A stretch of DNA of 8,187 bases from assembly GCA_017998025.1 (NCBI GenBank), contig JAGODW010000055.1, positions 1-8,187 on the forward strand. The letters run 5' to 3'. Below, one piece after another: positions 1 to 6,907 of the stretch. The stretch is from Spirochaetales bacterium (GTDB lineage Bacteria > Spirochaetota > Spirochaetia > DTKZ01). The notes beneath the pieces were generated by a model, which had not been told where the DNA came from, ran no database searches, and worked only from the letters and a program-made list of their open reading frames with translations. The translations under genes and the position numbers were made by a program. Within the stretch, counting starts at the first letter, position 1. Each line of letters starts with the position of its first letter.

Positions 1-349
1 ATTTTTTTACCAGATCCTGTTTTCCCAGTGCACTTATCATTACTACCCGGGCATTTTTATCAAATTCCATGATTTTTTCCAGAGCTGTAACACCATCCAT
101 CTTAGGCATCGTGATGTCCATGGTAACAAGGTCTACATTCGGAAATAGTTCTTTGTACTTATCTATGGCTTCCTGACCGTCCGAAGCAATAGCAGCGATT
201 TCAAATCCTTCGGATGTGAGTATCTGGCCGATCTGTTTGGTTACAAACATTGAATCGTCAACAATCAACACTCGATAGGGAGTTCCATCCTCTTTAAGCC
301 CTTCTGGTCTTCGATCATTGATTGTAGGAAAATCCATTTTCGTCTTCAT
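1..349 (-). CDS. cheY: CheY chemotaxis response regulator, 3' end cut by window edge
   Basis: Single-domain receiver that takes phosphate from CheA and then binds the flagellar motor switch in the cytoplasm. The visible 116 codons include the acidic pair Asp31-Asp32 in VLIVDDS, the phospho-acceptor Asp78 in TMDITMPKMDG, and Ser106 in MISALG at the switch Thr/Ser position. The conserved Lys (KPF motif) lies beyond the window, so about 25-30 C-terminal residues are missing. The ATG at 349-347 follows a GAGGAG Shine-Dalgarno that overlaps the cheX stop codon; the gap to cheX is 13 nt, so it is the last visible gene of the che operon. About 24 residues precede the first beta strand, longer than in enteric CheY; from memory this leader is typical of treponemal CheY. 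The TMDITMP signature and absence of an output domain favour CheY over other receiver proteins. Confidence 0.96.
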   Translation of the reverse strand, partial: MKTKMDFPTINDRRPEGLKEDGTPYRVLIVDDSMFVTKQIGQILTSEGFEIAAIASDGQEAIDKYKELFPNVDLVTMDITMPKMDGVTALEKIMEFDKNARVVMISALGKQDLVKK

Positions 350-362
350 GGGTTTTCTCTCC

Positions 363-827
363 TCACAACCGTTCCCGTATGGCTACATTGATCTCCACTT
401 TCCCATACGGGACGACCATGGGTACGATCAGTGCCTCTACTTCAGCCGTAGTGACCTCCATATTATCCCCGGTGAAAATAGCCGGCGGAGTCAAATCGAA
501 TCTAAAACCCAGGTCATGGAGTTTTGTTACTGCCTGGGCTGTAATCATATTTGCCAGTTCAGTTATCGTAGCCTTAGCCAATTCGTCCAGATCCGGTAAT
601 TCCTCTCCGTTCATAACTGACGCAACTTTTATGGCGGTTTCCCTGCTCATATCAAAAAGGATTCTTCCTTCCACATCTCCTGCCAACCCAACCAGAGCAG
701 CCACCCCCAGGACAGGTGTTGATGTCGATTTCAGGTATAACTCTCCTCGATTTACCGTACAGTTCAAAACCTCTTTCAGTACACTATAGGCTGACTCAAC
801 AAAGGGGTTGATGTATTCAACGCGCAT
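363..827 (-). CDS. cheX: CheX, CheY-phosphate phosphatase
   Basis: Cytoplasmic phosphatase of the CheC/CheX/FliY family that removes phosphate from CheY-P; in spirochaetes it takes the role CheZ has in enteric bacteria. The 154-residue length fits CheX. The catalytic E-x-x-N signature is visible as Glu90-Leu-Ala-Asn93 within TITELANMITAQA; in the family the Glu contacts CheY and the Asn positions the attacking water. The preceding stretch GDVEGRILFDM (about 50-60) is the usual central beta strand of the fold. No second E-x-x-N copy is seen, which favours CheX over CheC. The ATG at 827 is preceded by AGGAGA at 841-836 with good spacing. It sits 23 nt after the cheW fusion gene and 13 nt before cheY, matching the cheX-cheY pairing known from Borrelia and Treponema. 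Confidence 0.95.
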   Translation of the reverse strand: MRVEYINPFVESAYSVLKEVLNCTVNRGELYLKSTSTPVLGVAALVGLAGDVEGRILFDMSRETAIKVASVMNGEELPDLDELAKATITELANMITAQAVTKLHDLGFRFDLTPPAIFTGDNMEVTTAEVEALIVPMVVPYGKVEINVAIRERL

Positions 828-850
828 TCTATCATCTCCTTAATCAGGGT

Positions 851-2179
851 TTATCCAATGTCCTTTTTGAAGGCATTAAAATCTTTATTCTCAATTTTTA
901 TCCATTTTTCCTTATCGATGGGTTCTTCATGGTTTCCCAGGATCAGGATTCCTTTAGGTTTCAGCTTCTCATAAAACTCTTCGAAAACCTTCTGCTGGGT
1001 CTCAAAAGGAAGGAAAGAAATCAGATCACGGGCAATGATCAAATCGCACTCGGGAACAACGTTTATATTCTGAATATCGTGATATTCGAAATAGATCCGA
1101 TCTTTAAATTGAGGACTAAATCCAATCCCATTCTTTCCTCGAACTGTATACGGGCGCAGATAATTCGGTATGCTCTCCGGAGTAAGCATAAGATTGGGTG
1201 CTGTACTAATTGCCAATAGATCTGAATCCATAGCCCAGACTTTTAGAATGCAATCGGGGAATTTCTTTAAGAAAAGACCCGCTACACTGTATGTTTCATG
1301 CCCCTTTCCACACCCGGGATTCCATACAGAGCATATTCTACCGGAGAAATCTTTAAAAAGGTCTAAAAAGGAAGCTTCTATCTCTTCCGGCCAGAACGCT
1401 TCCGTGTAGGGTGAATAGAAGGGTTTCAGGAATTCATCCGCTTCTTCCACCGATTTAAGCTGTAAATCTTTTCCCTGCTTGCTCCGTTCCTCTCTCCACT
1501 GAGCAAATCTTTCATCTACCCATTTCTCATTAACAGGAGAGACGTAGAATGATTTGAACGTTTTGAGGGTTCCCCGGATAAAATCCTTCTCTGTCTGATC
1601 TGGTCCCGATAGTACTTCGAATTGGGGAACTTCCGGAGTGATCTCTGCCCGTTCCATTTCAACAATTGGGGTAGGTTTAGAGATCGGTTGCTCCTTCCCG
1701 AAGAGGCTTTCTGCATCGAGGATCAGATAGAGAGTACCGTCGTGTTCGACCACACCGCTTATATATTTAAGGTTAATATCTCCAAAAATAGGATGGGGAA
1801 GTTGAATATCCTCAGAGGAAATACTCACTACCTTGTCGATAGAATCTACAATAACACCGATAATATAATCCTCTAGTCGTAAAATCAGACCGCTTTCTGC
1901 TTTGTTGATTTTTTTCTCCACGGGCAGATGAAAAAATATCCTAAGATCAACAATAGAGATGATTTCTCCTCGAAGGTTATATACACCCCGAACGTAGGGA
2001 GGCGTGTTAGGAACATAGGTAAACTGTGCGTACTTGGCGATCTCCTTCACTTTCATGATATCGATCCCGTAGTCCTTTCCCCCCAGGGAAAATGTAACCA
2101 TCTTAAAATCTTGAATAACTTTTTTTTCTGGAAGTTGTCCCTCTTCAATTACCATAGTATTTCCCGTTCGTTCCCTCAT
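851..2179 (-). CDS. cheW: CheW coupling protein fused to a CheR-like methyltransferase domain
   Basis: 442 residues, far longer than an ordinary CheW (about 150-170). Residues about 22-165 are a CheW domain, with family hallmarks FSLGGKDYGIDIMKVKEI, VPNTPPYVRGVYNLRGEII and VDLR; this part links CheA to receptors. After a Pro/Glu-rich linker (about 165-195), residues about 197-442 resemble CheR: WNPGCGKGHETYSVAG (286-301) matches the CheR SAM motif, WAMDSD (315-320) gives the acidic SAM-ribose residue, and RDLISFL (384-390) with ILGNHE (413-418) match the RNVLIYF and LGHSE blocks. The usual FFR motif before the SAM fold appears as AFWP, so the SAM-contacting Arg seems lost, and GEEP is changed to GHET. 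Such CheW-CheR-like fusions are known in Treponema denticola, where they are needed for ordered arrays. Methyltransferase activity is doubtful. Start: AAGGTGG ends 6 nt before the ATG; an internal ATG (Met9) has a weaker site. It lies 12 nt after cheA. Confidence 0.95.
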   Translation of the reverse strand: MRERTGNTMVIEEGQLPEKKVIQDFKMVTFSLGGKDYGIDIMKVKEIAKYAQFTYVPNTPPYVRGVYNLRGEIISIVDLRIFFHLPVEKKINKAESGLILRLEDYIIGVIVDSIDKVVSISSEDIQLPHPIFGDINLKYISGVVEHDGTLYLILDAESLFGKEQPISKPTPIVEMERAEITPEVPQFEVLSGPDQTEKDFIRGTLKTFKSFYVSPVNEKWVDERFAQWREERSKQGKDLQLKSVEEADEFLKPFYSPYTEAFWPEEIEASFLDLFKDFSGRICSVWNPGCGKGHETYSVAGLFLKKFPDCILKVWAMDSDLLAISTAPNLMLTPESIPNYLRPYTVRGKNGIGFSPQFKDRIYFEYHDIQNINVVPECDLIIARDLISFLPFETQQKVFEEFYEKLKPKGILILGNHEEPIDKEKWIKIENKDFNAFKKDIG

Positions 2180-2191
2180 GCTAATCCACCT

Positions 2192-4591
2192 TTATCGGAT
2201 TACCGCTTCCCGCTTCTTTCTTTCTTCCAATTCTCTCTTCAATCCCAGCTCTATCAGTTGTGGGACATCAATAATAAGAGACACCGTACCATCCCCCGTA
2301 ATATTAGCACCGGCAATACCGGGTACGTTGGTGAAACTATCCCGCAACGGCTTAATAACTACGTCTTCTTCCCCAATCAAGCTGTCTACCACAAGGCCCA
2401 TCCTATTATCCCCACTTCCTACAATTACCACAAAGTAGTAATCCTGCTGTTCGTTGGAAGGGATCCGAAACAAGCGGTTCAATCGTAGGATAGAAATCAC
2501 CTCATCCCTTACGTTGAAAACCTCATAGTTATCGATGCTTTTAATATCGGAAGGACGGATCCGATGGCTGTCGATCACCGAAGTAATGGGTATGGCATAC
2601 CTTTCGGTACCAACCCGAACCAACAGTCCCTGAATAATAGCGAGGGTAAGGGGTAATTTAATAAGGAATTTTGTGCCTTTCCCCCATTCCGAGGTGACCG
2701 TTACCGAACCATTTAGTTTCTCAATCTGCTTGCGTACTACATCCAATCCCACACCCCGACCCGAAATATTGGTAACAACTTTAGCGGTAGAAAATCCCGG
2801 TTCAAATATCAGATTGAATGCTTCTACATCGGAAAGGCTCTTATTGGGATGAATAACCCCCCGTTCTATAGCCCTATGACGCACAGCATCCACATCGATT
2901 CCCCTTCCATCATCGGAAATCTCTATGATAATGAGATTCCCTTCGTTGCTTGCCCGGAGGGTTATTGTTCCTTCTTCGGGTTTTCCCAGAAGGCGACGTT
3001 CCTCTGGATCTTCTATTCCATGGTCTATTGCATTTCGGACACAATGGATTAAGGGATCCAACAGATCTTCAATGACAGATTTGTCCAGTTCTGTTTCTTC
3101 TCCTTCAATAATAAGATTGATTCTTTTCTTGAGTGAGCGAGAGAGGTCCCTAATAAGCCGGGGGAATCGGGAGAAAATCTGAGAAATAGGGACCATTCGT
3201 ATTCTCATCACCCCTTCCTGCAGTTCTCCTGCAATTCTTCCCAGGTTCTGAGAAGTTCCTCGAAATTTCGCAACATTTCCCTTAAATTTTGCCTCGAACT
3301 CTTCGAAAAGGGTAAACAGATCCCCGTACTTCTCCATGAGGGAACGCTTAATCTCTTTTGTTGCCTGTCCAGTCACTGCAGATTCTATTGCATTGGTAAT
3401 ATAATCAAAGAGCGATTTAATCTTTTCAGAATAAAGGCTGTGAAGATTCTGGAATTCCACCAAACTCTCCATGAACTGGCTTACATGTTGATTAAACGTC
3501 GCTTTGGAAATAACCACTTCGCTTACCAGATTTAACAGGTTATCGATTCGACGACTGTCAACCCGTAAAATAGAACCTTGTTGAACACTCTTTCTAAGCT
3601 CTGCCGTCCCTTCCGTTCTATCTTCAGGAACTTCGGCAGAAGTTTTAGAAGGGGTACCAGCTCGCTCCGGAGCTTTTGAAACAGAAGTAATTTTCTCTCC
3701 TGTCTCGGGTGAACTCTTCTTCTGGGGGGCTGAACCCGATTCTGCTAGGGATGCGCTTCGGGACACCTGGACTTTCGAGGCGTCGGTCTGCAGTAACGGT
3801 AGTACCGTTGCCCCTAACACAACGTCGGGAATGATCAGTTTGTCTTGAATCAATGTAATAGGCTTGTCTGAAGCTAGATAGTAGGTAACTTCGGGAAAGA
3901 AATTGTCCTCGTATAGCTTTTCAAATTCTGGTTCCGTACGGAGTATCTGCCCCAGGTTCTTTAGTATGGCGAAAACTTGAATTCCTCCAACGGTGTTCAT
4001 AGGATTGGATTCATCAAACCGGACTCGTATTTGATAAACTTCCTGACCCTTCCCCGCTGCTTCCTTCATTTCGAGGATTTCATACTCGGATAGTACCCCT
4101 TCCTTTTTCAGAGAACCATTCGGCCCGGACTGGCTGCTACGCCCTTTTGTATCTTTTCCCGTTTCCACAACGGAGGAGCCCTTTTCTTTTCCGCCTGTTG
4201 ATAGAAAAGATGCTAGATTGTTCTGTAGAGAAGTAACATCTCCTGTATAAGGAGTTCCAGCCATACGGCTTGCTATCATACTTTTGATTAAATCTATAGA
4301 AGATAGGAGAACATCTATCATCCGTTCTTCGACTTTAATCGAGCCATTACGAATAGCATCAAACACATCTTCTACCAAATGAGTGAATCCGGCCAATTCC
4401 TTCATTTGAACGGTTCCCGCCGCTCCTTTTAGAGTATGGGCCGCCCGGAATATTTCATTTATAGCATCTTTGTTGGAAGGATCATTCTCTAATACAAGAA
4501 TATTCTGTTCTAACTGAGCTACTTGTTGTTCCGCTTCAGAGAAGAAATCTTTTAATAATTCTTCATTGTTTGGATCTAGATAATCACTCAT
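2192..4591 (-). CDS. cheA: CheA chemotaxis histidine kinase with extended P3 domain
   Basis: Receptor-controlled histidine autokinase that phosphorylates CheY; cytoplasmic, at the base of chemoreceptor arrays. 799 residues from the ATG at 4591. P1 (about 1-135) holds the phosphorylated His52 in AAHTLKGAAGT. P2 (about 170-267) resembles the CheY-docking domain. A Ser/Thr/Lys-rich linker runs to about 335. P3 dimerisation (about 340-470) starts at ILRVDSRRIDNLLNL and reaches VMRIRMVPIS, with a long insertion. P4 ATPase (about 475-647) has the N box HCVRNAIDHG (Asn520), G1 DDGRGID, F box FEPGFST and G2 GRGVGLDVV. P5 (about 649-787) is CheW-like. The frame stays open upstream to a TTG at 4630, but that lies inside the putative promoter; the ATG gives MSDYLDP, which looks like other spirochaetal CheA starts. 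No clear Shine-Dalgarno precedes it. First gene of the che operon. Confidence 0.98.
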   Translation of the reverse strand: MSDYLDPNNEELLKDFFSEAEQQVAQLEQNILVLENDPSNKDAINEIFRAAHTLKGAAGTVQMKELAGFTHLVEDVFDAIRNGSIKVEERMIDVLLSSIDLIKSMIASRMAGTPYTGDVTSLQNNLASFLSTGGKEKGSSVVETGKDTKGRSSQSGPNGSLKKEGVLSEYEILEMKEAAGKGQEVYQIRVRFDESNPMNTVGGIQVFAILKNLGQILRTEPEFEKLYEDNFFPEVTYYLASDKPITLIQDKLIIPDVVLGATVLPLLQTDASKVQVSRSASLAESGSAPQKKSSPETGEKITSVSKAPERAGTPSKTSAEVPEDRTEGTAELRKSVQQGSILRVDSRRIDNLLNLVSEVVISKATFNQHVSQFMESLVEFQNLHSLYSEKIKSLFDYITNAIESAVTGQATKEIKRSLMEKYGDLFTLFEEFEAKFKGNVAKFRGTSQNLGRIAGELQEGVMRIRMVPISQIFSRFPRLIRDLSRSLKKRINLIIEGEETELDKSVIEDLLDPLIHCVRNAIDHGIEDPEERRLLGKPEEGTITLRASNEGNLIIIEISDDGRGIDVDAVRHRAIERGVIHPNKSLSDVEAFNLIFEPGFSTAKVVTNISGRGVGLDVVRKQIEKLNGSVTVTSEWGKGTKFLIKLPLTLAIIQGLLVRVGTERYAIPITSVIDSHRIRPSDIKSIDNYEVFNVRDEVISILRLNRLFRIPSNEQQDYYFVVIVGSGDNRMGLVVDSLIGEEDVVIKPLRDSFTNVPGIAGANITGDGTVSLIIDVPQLIELGLKRELEERKKREAVIR

Positions 4592-4640
4592 TGTGAAATC
4601 TATCTTTATATAGAATACTCCGAAAGTCAAGAGTTTTCAA
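4592..4640 (-). promoter_or_regulatory. Putative sigma-70 promoter of the che operon
   Basis: On the minus strand TTGAAA (4640-4635) and TATTCT (4617-4612) are separated by 17 nt, which would start transcription near 4605 and leave a leader of about 14 nt before the cheA ATG. A second reading uses TTGACT (4630-4625) with TAAAGA (4608-4603), 16 nt apart, leaving about 5 nt. Neither -10 is close to consensus. No sigma-28-like motif was seen. The choice between the two is inference from hexamer match and spacing only. Confidence 0.4.
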
Positions 4641-4645
4641 TCTTT

Positions 4646-4675
4646 TTGGAGTTCTTCTCTCAGGCTGTTTATATT
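4646..4675 (+). promoter_or_regulatory. Possible promoter of the outer-membrane gene pair
   Basis: TTGGAG (4646-4651) and TATATT (4670-4675) are 18 nt apart on the plus strand, in the divergent region between cheA and the first barrel gene. A start near 4682 would give a leader of about 64 nt that contains the 4712-4722 palindrome and the ribosome binding site. The match is modest; another AT-rich element (TATTAA, 4694-4699) lacks a convincing -35. Confidence 0.3.
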
Positions 4676-4711
4676 TTCTTCCAATTCGTTCGATATTAAA
4701 ATCAATCACAT

Positions 4712-4722
4712 GTGTAGTACAC
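4712..4722. repeat. Short palindrome GTGTA-G-TACAC in the leader
   Basis: Perfect 5-nt inverted repeat around one central base, 9 nt before the Shine-Dalgarno of the first barrel gene. Its placement suits an operator or a small leader hairpin, but at this length chance occurrence is possible and no regulator gene lies nearby. Confidence 0.3.
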
Positions 4723-4730
4723 TTAACAAT

Positions 4731-4742
4731 GGAGGTGCCTCC
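4731..4742 (+). promoter_or_regulatory. Shine-Dalgarno GGAGGTG that fixes the start at 4746, followed by complementary CCTCC
   Basis: GGAGGTG (4731-4737) lies 8-9 nt before the ATG at 4746, the only strong ribosome binding site here, so the in-frame ATG at 4710 is not the start. It is followed directly by CCTCC (4738-4742). GGAG and CTCC can pair across a four-base GTGC loop, so the site could be partly masked in the mRNA. Confidence 0.7.
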
Positions 4743-4745
4743 TTG

Positions 4746-5912
4746 ATGGAGAAAAATGGCGAATGGCGCAAAGGTGGATTTTTGTTTTTTTTCTTGCTTT
4801 TGCTGTTTCTAACAGCGCCTTTTCTACCCTCTGCAGAAATTTCCATTCCACGCTTCGAACTAATGTCCTGGGGAAGAATGGAAGATGAACAGTTCGGAAT
4901 TTTCTCCCGTGCGTATCTTGAGATAGCGATTCAGGGGGGTACGGAAACTTTTGGGGGACAGGCGGAATTCTTATTCGAGGATTCGTCCATTGAAGATACA
5001 GGGGAATTACCTTCTACCTATGACCCAGTACTTCTGGAAGACTCCTTTCAAAAAAAAATTGGTCTAAAGTCCCTAAGCGTTGAAATCAAACACCTCTTTA
5101 ATTCATCTTTAAGCCTTGCGTATTTCACCGGTACTACCGATGTATTCGGCGGAGGAAAAATATTTCCAACGGAATTCCACACCCCTCCTATTGCTTCCCT
5201 CGTAGAAGGGTACGTTTACTTTCCCCGGGGTGTTCGATATGAAGGCATTTATACTGTTTCCGGAACAGGGCTAAAACTTGATACAGCCAAAACATTTGAT
5301 TCGGCCCTGGTTTCTTTATATACCTACCAGGATCAATACCTGGGAAAAGGGAAGTATTCATCGGATATCCATGCGGTTTTTAACTTCAATGCATTAAAAA
5401 TGGAAACATTCCTGGGTGCTAGTTATCCCATTTCTACCTACGGCCTTTACCGGGGAGGATTATTGTTCTACTACAGCACTCCGGAGGGAGGGAAATTCTT
5501 CACCCAGATGGGTATTCCCTTATGGGACCCTGAGGCGGATAAAGAGTTTACCGTAGACCTATTTTATTTTCTTTTCGAACCTCGTGTACGGATCGGTCTA
5601 TTTGCTATCGATATTACTTTCTTTTGGCATCCCGAATACTATCTTCAACAGCCTACCCTCGAATCAGGTACAGCTGATATTTTTCTCCGGTTCATGTACG
5701 GGCAATTAAATAAAACCCATTGGATGGGAGGGATCGAAAGTGGATTTACCATTCAAACAAATGTGGGAGATGAGGTTTCGTATCGATTAACGCCCCTTTT
5801 TATGCTTGATACAGCAGGTGTAACCTGGGAGCTCCGGGTAAATTTTAATTTGTACCCTTACCATTTAAATTCTCTCGTTGAAGCCTACCTTGGAGCTAAA
5901 ACATCCTTCTAG
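4746..5912 (+). CDS. Predicted outer-membrane beta-barrel protein, function unknown
   Basis: 388 residues with a signal peptide: charged start MEKNGEWRKGG, then a hydrophobic core FLFFFLLLLFLTAPFL and likely cleavage near PSA/EIS (about 30-32). There is no lipobox Cys. The mature part has many alternating, aromatic-rich segments that look like amphipathic beta strands, for example AEFLFED, SLSLAYFTG, GGLLFYYS, FTVDLFYFLFEP and RVNFNLYP, and the chain ends in Phe, as many barrel proteins do. By inference it is exported and inserted in the outer membrane, perhaps as a porin-like protein. I do not recognise the family. The start at 4746 rests on a strong Shine-Dalgarno; an ATG at 4710 would put extra polar residues before the signal peptide. 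It is transcribed divergently from cheA, and a second barrel gene follows after 9 nt, so the two are probably one operon. Confidence 0.85.
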   Translation: MEKNGEWRKGGFLFFFLLLLFLTAPFLPSAEISIPRFELMSWGRMEDEQFGIFSRAYLEIAIQGGTETFGGQAEFLFEDSSIEDTGELPSTYDPVLLEDSFQKKIGLKSLSVEIKHLFNSSLSLAYFTGTTDVFGGGKIFPTEFHTPPIASLVEGYVYFPRGVRYEGIYTVSGTGLKLDTAKTFDSALVSLYTYQDQYLGKGKYSSDIHAVFNFNALKMETFLGASYPISTYGLYRGGLLFYYSTPEGGKFFTQMGIPLWDPEADKEFTVDLFYFLFEPRVRIGLFAIDITFFWHPEYYLQQPTLESGTADIFLRFMYGQLNKTHWMGGIESGFTIQTNVGDEVSYRLTPLFMLDTAGVTWELRVNFNLYPYHLNSLVEAYLGAKTSF

Positions 5913-5921
5913 GAGCTGAAA

Positions 5922-6845
5922 ATGGGGAACAAACAGAACTCCAGAACGTTTCTTTTAATAATCCTTTTCTTTTTACTTATCCCCGGAATTTCTTTAAGAT
6001 CCTTAGAGACCGGATTCGAAGCGGCGGTAGGATCCTTGAATTTCGATCCAGACCGGACTCCTGAGGATACAGACTTTTCTCCCTATTATTTACCGGTAGA
6101 GTTTACTGTTTTTGCCTCCTATCCGCTGGATGAAAATATGAATCTGGATATCACCTTTTCCCGGGATAAAATTTTAAGAAATGTACTCTACGGTAATTTT
6201 TCTTTCTCCAGGGATTACTTTTCCCTTAAAGTTGGTCCATTTCTCGGTGTGGGGAATTCCAGTGAAACTCCTATTAAGTCGGGACTTACCGCTACTTTAG
6301 AAATACGATCTCCCGGATCCGTTTTCTTTCGTTTACGGTCCGGAAGAAGCCTCAACTTGCTAAATATTTTTCAAGGTGAAGCGTTAAGCAGTTCTGTTTC
6401 GTCCAAAGGTGATTTCATTCAGGAGGATAATGAGGTTTGTTTAGGGCTCTACATGCACAACACGATTGTTTCCCTCTTTGTTCAGTCAAAGATTTTTACC
6501 AAGAATACAAATACTTATGGTTTGGTCAGTGATTCACAAACCGACTATGGTGTGCGGAGCGAAGTATTTCAAAAAAATATCCCGTTCCATATTACTCTTT
6601 CCTTTTTTTACCGGGATTTAACCCGCTATTTTGAAGAAACAACCCCCTCCAGTGAGCATACCATCGGATCTTTAATTTTTGGTAGCCGTGTTGCGTATTT
6701 CTTCAATCCTTCCTTTTCAATGCATGGTGAGCTGGAAAGTAGTGTGTATTCCTTTGGGTTGAATGATCTTATCGGTGAGTTTGCCGGTACAGATTACTTA
6801 TTTACAGTTCGAATAGGATTCCGATATCGATGGGACTTTTCTTAA
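5922..6845 (+). CDS. Predicted outer-membrane beta-barrel protein, second of a pair, function unknown
   Basis: 307 residues. The start has a basic/polar head MGNKQNSR and a hydrophobic core TFLLIILFFLLIPGISL, so a signal peptide is likely, with cleavage somewhere around 25-32; no lipobox Cys. The rest is built of alternating polar/hydrophobic aromatic segments such as PVEFTVFASYPL, YFSLKVGPFLGVG, SVFFRLRSG, HITLSFFYRDL and LFTVRIGFRYRWDF, ending just after an aromatic pair, which fits a small barrel. No family is recognised and no clear sequence likeness to the preceding gene was seen by eye. AGGAG (5911-5915) overlaps the previous stop and sits 6 nt before the ATG, showing translation linked to the upstream barrel gene. 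A weak terminator-like hairpin follows at 6852. Confidence 0.85.
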   Translation: MGNKQNSRTFLLIILFFLLIPGISLRSLETGFEAAVGSLNFDPDRTPEDTDFSPYYLPVEFTVFASYPLDENMNLDITFSRDKILRNVLYGNFSFSRDYFSLKVGPFLGVGNSSETPIKSGLTATLEIRSPGSVFFRLRSGRSLNLLNIFQGEALSSSVSSKGDFIQEDNEVCLGLYMHNTIVSLFVQSKIFTKNTNTYGLVSDSQTDYGVRSEVFQKNIPFHITLSFFYRDLTRYFEETTPSSEHTIGSLIFGSRVAYFFNPSFSMHGELESSVYSFGLNDLIGEFAGTDYLFTVRIGFRYRWDFS

Positions 6846-6851
6846 AATAGT

Positions 6852-6884
6852 CCTATAAACCTTTTATGAGGGATTGTTATTCTT
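6852..6884 (+). terminator. Weak intrinsic-terminator-like hairpin after the barrel gene pair
   Basis: CCTATAAA (6852-6859) can pair with TTTAT-G-AGG (6863-6871), giving 8 pairs with one bulged G and a CCT loop, followed by a T-rich but interrupted stretch to 6884. The stem is mostly A-T pairs, so termination strength is doubtful, but it lies just 6 nt after the stop codon where a terminator is expected. Confidence 0.35.
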
Positions 6885-6907
6885 AAAACATCAGCGCACT
6901 CACGATC

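Noticed and set aside
379..789. 136-codon plus-strand open frame opposite cheX
   Set aside because: Shadow of cheX; low-complexity Ser/Thr/Ala sequence with no recognisable motif, while the other strand has a clear CheX catalytic motif.
1928..2488. 186-codon plus-strand open frame across the cheA-cheW junction
   Set aside because: Fully antisense to two well-supported genes, with a composition unlike a real protein (many Asn, Tyr, His, Ser) and no convincing ribosome site.
4592..4630. TTG at 4630 as start of CheA
   Set aside because: It lies within promoter-like sequence, and the ATG at 4591 yields the MSDYLDP start that looks typical of spirochaetal CheA.
4710..4745. Upstream ATG at 4710 as start of the first barrel protein
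   Set aside because: No ribosome binding site precedes it, while a strong GGAGGTG lies between it and the ATG at 4746.
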